NCBI GenBank assembly: GCA_030067835.1
Contig: CP092441.1
Coordinates: 2,976,001 to 3,040,000 of the forward strand
Length of the DNA: 64,000 bases
Direction: 5' to 3'
Source: Chakrabartyella piscis
GTDB lineage: Bacteria; Bacillota; Clostridia; Lachnospirales; Anaerotignaceae
Position 1 is the stretch's first letter; each line of letters begins with the position of its first letter. Shown here one piece after another: positions 1 to 7,100 of the stretch. Both the position numbers and the translations under genes were made by a program. The notes under the pieces are model-generated. The model was not told where the DNA came from. It worked only from the letters and a program-made list of their open reading frames with translations, and ran no database searches.

Positions 1-121
1 GGCACAAATCACAAATCAAAACCACCCCTATAAGGGGTTATCTCTTGTGGTTGCCTCTTAAGAGGCACTGAAAAGTCTGACAATCACATAACTATTACTG
101 ACTGCCCCCTTACTCGGGGGC
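1..121. repeat. Hairpin cluster next to an IS200 remnant
   Basis: No gene is visible. Three hairpins occur in a row: a compound stem with outer arms AACCAC (20-25) and GTGGTT (47-52) enclosing CCCCT-ATA-AGGGG (25-37); the perfect palindrome TGCCTCTTAAGAGGCA (52-67); and GCCCCC-TTACTC-GGGGGC (104-121) followed by a T-rich run. The last lies just downstream of the minus-strand TnpA remnant. IS200/IS605 elements have subterminal hairpins recognised by TnpA, so this is probably a decayed element end; a terminator role is the alternative. Confidence 0.45.
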
Positions 122-125
122 TATT

Positions 126-346
126 TTATTTGTCCTTTTTATCGTTATTGTCTTTAAATGGGTCTACATATTCTTTCAAACTTATTTGGTCATTCATTAT
201 GTCATCTTTTAACTAATTATTTATATATTCTCTTATCGTGTTTTCATATTTTCCTGCTGTATCTACAAAATATCCTCGACACCAAAAATGTCGATTTCCA
301 TACTTATATTTTAAATTTGCATGTCTATCAAAAATCATTAAGCTAC
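126..346 (-). pseudogene. tnpA: IS200/IS605 TnpA (Y1 transposase), C-terminal remnant
   Basis: The minus strand reads MIFDRHANLKYKYGNRHFW, then CRGYFVDTAGKYENTIREYINN, a TAG stop at 213-215, and LKDDIMNDQISLKEYVDPFKDN to a final stop at 126-128. This is the C-terminal third of the single-strand HUH transposases of the IS200/IS605 family (normally about 150 residues). The N-terminal two thirds, including the HUH histidines, are missing and the frame is interrupted, so it is inactive. A second remnant of the same family lies at 1324-1440. The identification rests on remembered family consensus and is fairly secure. Confidence 0.8.
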
Positions 347-365
347 CACCAGTTGAACTGGTGGT
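345..365. repeat. Perfect 10+1+10 palindrome, IS200-type
   Basis: ACCACCAGTT, a single G, then AACTGGTGGT. A palindrome of this form directly abuts the upstream edge of the TnpA remnant, as expected for a subterminal hairpin of an IS200/IS605 element. Confidence 0.55.
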
Positions 366-392
366 TTAATCATGCCTATTCGGCGCCAAATA

Positions 393-639
393 AAAAAACA
401 GCCTTTCCGTAGAAAGACTGCCTTTGAATATAATTTTTATAATTTATGATTTTTCATCATCTTCACCACTGGATAAGTTGGCAGTGATAATATCAGAGAT
501 TAGGCCAGTAAAATCTGCCGCTGCTTTATCAGTGAGTACAGGTTTTCCGGTTCGTTCTTCAATTTCTTTGCGTGCATTTCCTGCCACTGTGCCACCATCT
601 TTTACAACTCTTTTATTTTCTGCAAAGGTAGTTGGATTT
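393..639 (-). pseudogene. Duplicated 3' fragment of the Bro-N gene at 10097-10963
   Basis: These 247 bases match 10046-10292 with two mismatches seen. They include the last 65 or so codons of the Bro-N family gene (coding part 444-639), its stop, and its downstream terminator hairpin (CAGCCTTTC-CGTA-GAAAGACTG). Similarity stops abruptly at 639/640. Both copies are on the minus strand, so they form direct repeats about 9.65 kb apart, flanking the fusion transporter, the dead IS copies, VirD4 and the toprim gene. The copy has no start and cannot make a complete protein. Confidence 0.9.
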
Positions 640-1323
640 TCGTATCAACATATATGATATCCCACATAATCTCGCTCCAATCTTAAACCCAGCGAATAAA
701 ATATGTATATTTAATTTCATGTGAATTTACAATGCTATAATGAAATAAGTCAATTGTATAAATATTAGATACCAGTTCAGAGGATTTGATAGCCTTGACT
801 AGGCAATAAGGAAATTTCAAACGGAGAAATTAAAATGGAACACAAAGATTTTAAACTTGAGGGTTAGAAAAAAGATTTATTATATCGCATAGAATTTGAA
901 AAATCAATGAAAAATACGATTGATTTATGGAAGGTTACTCAGGTGAAATACGCTTATTTTAAAGTTGCAACATTAAAACCTTCTATATAATAGACCTGTA
1001 CCAAGCAACAGTACACATAAGACTTTACAAATATCACCCACATGACTGAAATCTGTTGTAACAATAAGCACCTCTATTATCATGAGCAAATACAAAAGAA
1101 TATCAAACACTAATTTCAGAATTCTCATAATATCTCATCTCCTCAAAACAAATTGATTTGCAACAACGAAACAGACAAATTTATCATTCTGCGCATCGAA
1201 TACAAACGACTACTCTTAATCTATCACTCGTATATGACCAAATTAATGCGACAACTTATAAGAAATTCCTTACACCAAAAATGCACTGAATTTTACCGGC
1301 TGCTCCCTTACTCAGGGGCTTTT
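640..1323. other. Degenerate intergenic region, no convincing gene
   Basis: AT-rich and without a recognisable gene. A short plus-strand frame with a good ribosome site (GGAGAAAT before ATG at 835) is broken by a TAG after ten codons (MEHKDFKLEG*), then stays open to about 990 (KKDLLYRIEFEKSMKNTI...). I do not recognise it and treat it as decay. An imperfect hairpin (1302-1320) ahead of a T run lies just downstream of the next IS200 remnant. Confidence 0.5.
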
Positions 1324-1440
1324 TTATTTGCCATTCTTATTCTTGTCATCCTTAAATGAATCAATGTATTCCTTTAAGCTGACTTGATCGGTTATGATGT
1401 CATCTTGTAGTTGATTGTCTATATATTCTCGTATTTTTCC
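1324..1440 (-). pseudogene. tnpA: Second IS200/IS605 TnpA C-terminal remnant
   Basis: The minus strand reads GKIREYIDNQLQDDIITD then QVSLKEYIDSFKDDKNKNGK and a stop at 1324-1326. It aligns with the C-terminal end of the remnant at 126-346 (EYINN-LKDDIMNDQISLKEYVDPFKDN) but is a divergent copy. Only about 40 codons survive. The frame stays open a little further upstream, but that part no longer resembles the family. Confidence 0.7.
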
Positions 1441-1534
1441 TTGTTTTTTCTTATTGATTCTTAAAACAAAAGGATACAGTAAAATATAGTTTGCAATTCC
1501 CCGTCAAAAGATAGCAAAGCCATCAGGACTCCTT

Positions 1535-1745
1535 TATAATGAATGGTGTTACGACAATCAAAAAGGAGAGAACCCTGATATACCACAAGTCTAACCCAAT
1601 TGCTACTGCAAAGCATAATAGCGTACCGAAAGCCTTGTTATGCTGAGCTTTCAGTAGGGGTTGTACAGTAACCTCAAATCGGAGTAGGTATTTATACCGA
1701 AAGAAAATGTTCAGAAACCGTCTTGCTTAGCAGGGCGGTTTTTCT
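1535..1745 (+). ncRNA. Candidate small structured RNA ending in a terminator
   Basis: No protein is visible. A TATAAT box (1535-1540) starts a segment with a GCATAA...TTATGC stem near 1610-1650 and ends in a rho-independent terminator (1715-1745, AAACCG...CGGTTT then TTTCTT). This fits a short untranslated transcript or the leader of a lost gene. No -35 box is convincing and I recognise no RNA family, so the call is weak. Confidence 0.25.
1715..1745 (+). terminator. Rho-independent terminator
   Basis: AAACCGTC and GGCGGTTT form an eight-pair stem (one G-T pair) followed by TTTCTT. Confidence 0.6.
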
Positions 1746-2066
1746 TATATCTAAATAGCAAACGTCAACTCTCCCCCGTCTTGCAGCGCTCCACGTAGTG
1801 TGCGAAACTATCATATAATACATGATAGTGCCATGGATGTAAAAGTCAACAATCTACTTGACCATTGACAGCGAATTAGTTTACCATTTCAATGATTAAA
1901 TTTTGTGCTAAAAGCGTATAAAAACAAAATAATATTGAAAAAGTTGTGCTAAATATACTATTACATCAATGCGACGAAAAGTATATAATACATATATATT
2001 GAGTGATAATATTGTATGTGATCACTATAGCATAAACGTTAGCATTTTTTAATTAAGGAGGATTTT
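1746..2066 (+). promoter_or_regulatory. Upstream region of the MATE fusion gene
   Basis: No gene is seen in this 320-base stretch. It has a TATAAT box at 1984-1989 with a poor -35 (TTACAT at 1961-1966, 17-base spacer), and two direct copies of TTGTGCTAAA at 1903 and 1944 that could be operator half-sites. A strong ribosome site, AAGGAGG, sits eight bases before the ATG at 2067. Confidence 0.35.
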
Positions 2067-4085
2067 ATGTCATCACACACTTCAAATCATTATTTGGTTA
2101 CTGAAAAAGTAAGCAAGCTTATGATTAAATTTGCAGTTCCATGTACACTTTCGTTGCTTGTTGCATCGCTTTACAGCATTGTAGACCAATTTTTTATCGG
2201 TAATGGTATTGGCTATATAGCTAATGGCGCCACGAATGTTGTTTTTCCACTTACCATGATAATCTTTTCTGTTGCGTTAATGTTCGGTGACGGAGCAGCT
2301 GCTTTTTTAAGTATTTGCTCAGGTAAAAACGACACAGAAAATTCCCATAAAGGTGTCGGTAATGCTATTTTACTTTCTCTTGTAGTTTCAATAATGCTAA
2401 CTGTGTTATTCGTTTTATTTAGAGATCAATTATTTGGAATGTTTGGACTAACAGAAGCTAACGAGGCTTATGCACAAGAATATTTTCAATATTTGATTAT
2501 TGGTTTTCCGTTTTATGCTATTGGTACGGTGTTATCCTCTATTATTAGAGCAGACGGGAGTCCTCAAACTTCGATGAATACTATGCTGATTGGTTGTTTA
2601 TTCAACGTAGTTTTAGATCCGCTTTTCATTTTTGTTTTCCACTGGGGCATGATGGGTGCAGCTCTTGCAACAGTCATTGGTCAAATTGCCACAGCACTTC
2701 TTGCGTTAAATTATCTTAGAAAAACAAAATCATTCAAACTTCAAAAAAGTAGTTTCAAATTAAGTGCTAAAATTTTAAAGAAAACATTGCCACTTGGCAT
2801 AACAAGTTTTCTAACACAGTTTGCTGTTGTCATTATTGTTGTTTCACTAAATAATGTAATGGTTACATACGGTGCTTTGTCAAAATACGGTGCAGATATT
2901 CCACTTACTGTTATAGGCATAGTTATGAAAGTTTTCCAAATTGTAATTTCCATTGTAGTTGGTATTGCAGTTGGATGTCAACCTATTATCGGCTTTAACT
3001 ATGGCGCAGGTGCATTTGACCGTGTAAGAGAACTTTACAAAAAAATGATTGTAGTCGAACTTATTGTCGGTGTAATTGCAATGATTATTTTTGAAGCTTT
3101 CCCAGTACAAGTTATATCAATTTTTGGTAGCGAAAGCGAGCTATACAACGAGTTCGCAGTTATAGTTTTTAGAATTTATTTATCAACAATTATTTTGTGC
3201 TGTATCCAAAAATCATCTAGTATTTTCTTACAATCGCTTGGAAAACCTGTGCTATCTCTAGGAATGTCATTGCTTCGTGATTTTATGTTACTTGTACCAC
3301 TGATACTTATTCTGCCAGCAATATACGGTTTAACAGGTACACTTTATTCAGCACCTATCGCCGACGTAATATCTTTGATTGCCGTTATTTTTGCTATGAA
3401 AAAAGTTTTAGGCGAGTTAAAAAATGCTACAACACAGCCACTGGAAAGTCAAGCTTCTATTTCAGTGAATAAAATGTACACTAAGGGAAATAGAACCATC
3501 ACAATATGCAGACAATTCGGTAGTGGTGGACGTGAAGTCGGAAAAAGACTTGCAGATGCGTTGAATATCGCTTATTACGATAAAGAATTACTTAGTGAAA
3601 TCGCTGAAAGAAGTGGATTTAGTAAAAATTTCGTAAATGAATTCGACGAAGCTATTGTTAAAAATCATCATTTTACTTATGGTAGAGCATTTACTGCTTA
3701 TAATGAGTCACCAGTAACAGAACTGCTTCATGTGCAATCAGAAATTTTACAGCAAATTGCGCAGCGTGAAAGTGCAGTTATTATTGGCAGGTGTTCAGAT
3801 TATATTTTAAGAGATAAAGAGCCATTTAAAGTGTTTGTCTATTCTTCAGATATAAACGCGCGCATTAAGCGTTGTTATGAAAAAGTGCCAGAAGATGTAG
3901 GTGTTAAATCTGAACAAGAAATGAAAAACGATATCGAAAGCATCGACAAAAAACGTGCAAAACATTATGAATATTACACCGACCAAAAATGGATAGAAAT
4001 GAGCAATTATAATCTTTGTGTAGATACTTCTAAAATTGGTGTAAAAGGTGCCGTTGACGTTATTCTAGAGGCACTAAACCATTAA
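2067..4085 (+). CDS. MATE multidrug transporter fused to a cytidylate-kinase-like domain
   Basis: The protein has 672 residues. Residues about 15-450 are a MATE-family cation/drug antiporter with twelve predicted membrane helices, including TSMNTMLIGCLFNVVLDPLF and the repeated central half. Residues 475-672 are a soluble cytidylate-kinase-like domain (Cytidylate_kin2 type): TITICRQFGSGGREVGKRLA is the nucleotide-binding loop, and VIIGRCSDYIL and the KRAKHYEYYTDQKW stretch are typical of that family. MATE proteins are normally about 450 residues, so this is a true fusion in one uninterrupted frame with no frameshift. The kinase-like half should lie in the cytoplasm. The gene stands alone on the plus strand, away from the conjugation genes. 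Whether the kinase half phosphorylates a nucleotide or a transported drug is unknown. Confidence 0.85.
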   Translation: MSSHTSNHYLVTEKVSKLMIKFAVPCTLSLLVASLYSIVDQFFIGNGIGYIANGATNVVFPLTMIIFSVALMFGDGAAAFLSICSGKNDTENSHKGVGNAILLSLVVSIMLTVLFVLFRDQLFGMFGLTEANEAYAQEYFQYLIIGFPFYAIGTVLSSIIRADGSPQTSMNTMLIGCLFNVVLDPLFIFVFHWGMMGAALATVIGQIATALLALNYLRKTKSFKLQKSSFKLSAKILKKTLPLGITSFLTQFAVVIIVVSLNNVMVTYGALSKYGADIPLTVIGIVMKVFQIVISIVVGIAVGCQPIIGFNYGAGAFDRVRELYKKMIVVELIVGVIAMIIFEAFPVQVISIFGSESELYNEFAVIVFRIYLSTIILCCIQKSSSIFLQSLGKPVLSLGMSLLRDFMLLVPLILILPAIYGLTGTLYSAPIADVISLIAVIFAMKKVLGELKNATTQPLESQASISVNKMYTKGNRTITICRQFGSGGREVGKRLADALNIAYYDKELLSEIAERSGFSKNFVNEFDEAIVKNHHFTYGRAFTAYNESPVTELLHVQSEILQQIAQRESAVIIGRCSDYILRDKEPFKVFVYSSDINARIKRCYEKVPEDVGVKSEQEMKNDIESIDKKRAKHYEYYTDQKWIEMSNYNLCVDTSKIGVKGAVDVILEALNH

Positions 4086-4102
4086 ATTGCATATTTCCTG
4101 TA

Positions 4103-4176
4103 GTTTTTGCAGACAAATGGTAGAGTATGAGGCTGTTAAGCGCAGGGTCGTTGGTTCGAGTCTAATAGGGCGAGCC
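4103..4176 (+). pseudogene. Decayed tRNA-Asn (GTT)
   Basis: The segment ATGGTAGAGTATGAGGCTGTTAAG, then CGCAGGGTCGTTGGTTCGAG, matches the D-loop, anticodon loop (CTGTTAA) and T-arm of the intact tRNA-Asn at 47436-47508. The anticodon stem has two mismatches, and no 5' strand pairs with the acceptor AGGGCGA, so the 5' end is lost. It begins right after the MATE fusion gene and ends at a strong terminator, as a real tRNA gene would. A 5' truncation by insertion or deletion is the simplest reading. Confidence 0.55.
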
Positions 4177-4179
4177 GAT

Positions 4180-4213
4180 AAAAAAAGACAACCATCTTGG
4201 TTGTCTTTTTTTT
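4180..4213. terminator. Strong bidirectional terminator
   Basis: AAAAAAGACAACCA-TCT-TGGTTGTCTTTTTT: a perfect arm flanked by A and T runs, so it can work on both strands. It probably once served the tRNA-Asn gene. Confidence 0.85.
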
Positions 4214-4269
4214 ACCATCAACTCCACCCACGTCAACGGCGAGTGAGAAAATCCCACTCGCCGTTCATT

Positions 4270-4787
4270 TCATTTTGGCACCCTGCAATCATCAGGGGCA
4301 TTTTCTGGCAACAACGATGCCACCCAATTTTCTGTTGTCTGGTCTAAACTGGGTGCTGTTTTCAAAATATACACCAAATATCGGTACGGATCCAGACCAT
4401 TTTCCTTAGCTGTCTCAATCAAGCTAAACATCATAGCACTGCCTCAGGGGAAGCAAAACCGCCTGGGATAATCGTCTTTTCTTTGGGAGTATTCAAAATC
4501 GGGGTTTCCGTGCCCTCTTTTTCGCATTTCTTGCAAGCGCAGGTGTAGTACCAGTCCTCCTGCAGACGTACCTGAGCGGGAATGATTTTCAGAGAACGGC
4601 GGACTTCCTTGCCAATCTCAACCATCTCAGTGCCGCATGCAGGGCAGGACAATTCTTCAGCGGATAGGCGGTGTTCCACCACATCCACAGGCAGATTTTC
4701 TAGTAAAATGTCCCTCACGTCGCCAGACTTCTTCTTGCGTATTACCTTCCTACGGTCTTGCATTGGTTCAACAACATACGTTTGCAC
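4270..4787 (-). pseudogene. tnpC: IS66 transposase (TnpC) with the catalytic core deleted
   Basis: The minus strand encodes the zinc-binding N-terminal part of an IS66 transposase (LSCPACGTEMVEIGKEVRR, with a later CACKKCEKEG pair), up to IIPGGFASPEAVL and a stop at 4431. One base out of frame, the C-terminal end follows directly: FSLIETAKENGLDPYRYLVY, then a VASLLPENAPDDCRVPK ending at 4270. About 300 residues between them, including the DDE catalytic residues, are missing. The upstream end is cut by the IS256-family insertion that starts at 4815. It is not closely related to the intact IS66 copy at 44388-47148. Confidence 0.85.
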
Positions 4788-4975
4788 GGCTCTTTGGATT
4801 ATAGAACACCAGGTGAGAGTCTGTGAAGAAATCTCTGTAAATTCAGATTTTCTATGATAATATTGAGAGTCGATAGCATATAAAAGCCATCGGCTCTTAT
4901 TTTATGCATACTTTATTTTGCAAGACATGTCAAGAAAAGGCGATCAACAACCGCCTTTGGGGCAATGCTGTGTGC

Positions 4976-6239
4976 TTATTCTGGAATACGTCCTTCGTAC
5001 ATAATACTGAGTTCGCCGTAAACCTGACCCCAGTTTCGTATGGACATTGTCCACTTTTTGGTTGCCTCAAACGTGGATAGATACAGTGCTTTTAGAAGTG
5101 CTGTATCGCTTGGAAATACGCTTCTTTGGCGGTTTAATTTACGATATGTCGCATTCAAACTTTCAATGGCATTTGTGGTGTATATGACCTTTCTGACCTC
5201 TGACGAGAACTTGAAAATTGGTGAAATCACATCCCAGTTATCCTTCCATCGCTTCATGGAATTGGGATATTTGGGCGTCCATTTTTCGGTCACACATTCC
5301 GATGCAGCCAGTGCCTTATTTTCATCAGCAGCATGATAAATCGTCTTCAAATCAGTTGCAAATGCCTTGCGGTCTTTATCTGGTACGTATTTTAAAGTGT
5401 TTCTGACTTGATGCACGATGCAACGTTGATATTCCGTCTTAGGGAAGGCTGTTGCGATGGCTTCTTTGATGCCACTGAGCCCATCAGCGCAGATGATTAA
5501 GATGTCTTTTACACCTCGATTTTTCAGCTCATTCAGCACAGAAAGCCAATATTTCGCACTTTCGTTATCGCCTGCATTAATGGACAAAACGTCCTTTTTG
5601 CCGTCTACATTGATACCTAAAATAACGTACGCAGCCAGCTTTTTGATGACCCCATTATCCCTTACGGAGTAATGAATTGCGTCGATATAAAGGATTGGAT
5701 ACACCTCATCAAGGGGTCTGTTCTGCCAGTCGGTAATCTGTGGCAAAATCTTGTCTGTTACATCAGATATGAAACCTTCCGAAGCCTCGAAACCGTAAAT
5801 ATCTTCCATTGTTTCCGATATTTGTCTTGTTGTCATCCCCTCACCGCCCAAGAAGGGGCGGACACCGAAGGTGGCCTTGCGAAGCAAGGTGATGACCACT
5901 TTGCATACATGGAGATGATTTTCTGGTCAATTTCAGAAATGTCTTTTTGACGTTTCTTGACAACCTGTGGTTTGAAGGTTGATTTCCGGTCTTGTGGCAC
6001 CTCAATATCCATACTTCCATATCGGCTGTTGATTTGCTTCGTTTTGTAGCCATTTCGATAGTCATCGCTGTCTGAACGTTGGGATTTTTCATACCCAAGA
6101 TGGTCGTCCATTTCTGCTTCCATCATTTCTTTGATTGTGCCGCCGAGAAGATCTTATAGTGCATCCTGGATGTCCTCAGCACTTTCAATGTCATACTCCT
6201 GGAGCAACTGTTGAATGATGTTGCGTTTTCCTTCTGTCA
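4976..6239 (-). pseudogene. IS256-family (mutator-type) transposase, broken
   Basis: Reading from about 6239 downward, MTEGKRNIIQQLLQEYDIES continues to IQDAL, then a TAA stop at 6154-6156 where relatives have lysine, then DLLGGTIKEMMEAEMDDHLG. The frame proceeds to KIISMYAK and is then thrown out by a 59-nt insertion (5840-5898). It resumes as GMTTRQISETMEDIYGF and runs to the normal C-terminus GQVYGELSIMYEGRIPE. The DDE residues lie in YIDAIHY, IICADGLSG and TTNAIESLN. Removing the insertion and reverting the stop would restore an ordinary transposase of about 400 residues. Confidence 0.9.
5840..5898. other. 59-nt hairpin-rich insertion inside the transposase gene
   Basis: The insertion separates the AAG codon of MYAK from the GGG codon of GMTTRQ, which are adjacent in the family. 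It folds into three consecutive short hairpins: CGCCC (5845-5849) with GGGCG (5856-5860); CACC-GAA-GGTG (5863-5873); and CCTTGC-GAA-GCAAGG (5875-5889). Outer arms TCACC (5841) and GGTGA (5888) can close it into a cloverleaf. No target duplication is seen. The size and structure suggest a tiny mobile or REP-like sequence. Confidence 0.7.
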
Positions 6240-6431
6240 TCTGTACTCTGTGTACCGGTTTCTTTTCTTTTCCTATAATAACAGGCCTCCTATGATTTTT
6301 ATTTTATCATAGAAGACCTGAGGTTTCATTATTTACAGAAAGATTTTCACAGTCTCATGCTTTACTTGATTGTTCATTTGCAAATCATATGTATTTTAAG
6401 ATGCTTATTATGAATTAATTGGAGGCTTATT

Positions 6432-6602
6432 ATGAATCGACCCGCTCAAATAATACTTAGTTTTATTGTTTTCTTATTGTCTTTAGGTGCTTTATTTTCC
6501 GCACTTTTCCAGTGGAATCCACTCTATCGATTAATTTTCTTTCTTTTAACTGGCATACTTTACTTTCTACAAGTATGGCTAGAAAAGAACAATATTATTT
6601 AA
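6432..6602 (+). CDS. Small two-helix membrane protein, unknown
   Basis: A 56-residue frame starts at ATG 6432 with an excellent ribosome site (TTGGAGGC). The product, beginning MNRPAQIILSFIVFLLSLGA and ending YFLQVWLEKNNII, is almost all hydrophobic and should form two membrane helices joined by FQWNPLYR. It has no Cys or His motif and I recognise no family. It lies between the dead IS256 copy and the conjugative element, on the opposite strand from both. The ribosome site and clean start support translation. Confidence 0.55.
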   Translation: MNRPAQIILSFIVFLLSLGALFSALFQWNPLYRLIFFLLTGILYFLQVWLEKNNII

Positions 6603-6831
6603 GACTTAGTGTTTCACACGCCTCCAAGTTATTTTTGATCTTTATTGATTCATAATAATTTCGAAAAATTATATAAAACGACTGATCATAAAATAAAGTT
6701 CAGCAGAAACCCATCTATTACTTCTTTTTCTGTGATAATATTCTTAAACTGTTCTTTTCTTGTATGGACAATATGACTATGCCCCATAGCCACTCACAAG
6801 ACAGATTGCTCCCTTGTAAGTGGCTGCTCTA
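6603..6831. other. Intergenic region with an inverted repeat
   Basis: No gene is seen. AGCCACT-ACAAG (from 6789) and CTTGT-AGTGGCT (to 6827) pair around a 12-base loop just downstream of the minus-strand HTH gene. It is a plausible transcription end for the VirD4 operon, though it lacks a long T run. Confidence 0.45.
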
Positions 6832-7089
6832 TTAAAATTTGAGATAGTAATTGTTTGAACTTCTGCCGCCATTTTCTCGCACACGACTTTCCTTTGTTAA
6901 TAGTCCACTGGCAAGCAAGTCATCTATGGCTCGCTGCACAGTTCTTTTGGACATAGAGGTATCACGAGCGATGGTTTTCAGTGCTGGCCAACACTGCCCA
7001 TCTTTATTGGCTCGGTCTTTCAAATACATATACAGAGCTTTGGCTCTCGGTGGAAGTTCTTCTTGATATAGATTTCCATATAAACTCAA
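6832..7089 (-). CDS. Winged helix-turn-helix protein (HTH_36-like)
   Basis: This is an 85-residue DNA-binding protein. CWPALKTIARDTSMSKRTVQ RAIDDLLASGLLTKE is a textbook helix-turn-helix followed by a wing with RVRENGGRSSNNYYL. The family resembles the DNA-binding part of replication initiators and is common as the last gene of clostridial conjugative elements. It lies 11 bases downstream of VirD4 in the same direction, so it is probably the end of that operon. It could autoregulate the transfer genes or act in replication of the circular form; the sequence does not decide. Confidence 0.75.
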   Translation of the reverse strand: MSLYGNLYQEELPPRAKALYMYLKDRANKDGQCWPALKTIARDTSMSKRTVQRAIDDLLASGLLTKESRVRENGGRSSNNYYLKF

Positions 7090-7100
7090 TAGAACACCTC

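Larger units (their letters stand above)
4815..6356 (-). mobile_element. Dead IS256-family insertion sequence
   Basis: Imperfect terminal inverted repeats frame the element: GAGAGTCTGTGAAGAAATCT at the left, and on the opposite strand of the right end GAGACTGTGAAAATCTTTCT. Both continue into CTGTAAAT, and a second shared block CTATGATAA lies about 20 bases inside. Its transposase gene is broken (next entry). I find no clear target duplication, which suggests old age or rearrangement. It cuts into the IS66 remnant on its left. Confidence 0.75.

Noticed and set aside
835..990. A small protein in the left debris zone
   Set aside because: A stop after ten codons breaks it and no family is recognised, so I do not list it as a gene.
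5840..5898. The 59-base insertion as programmed frameshifting or a self-splicing intron
   Set aside because: The sequence is far too short for an intron, the gene also has an in-frame stop, and no slippery site is present; decay is more likely.
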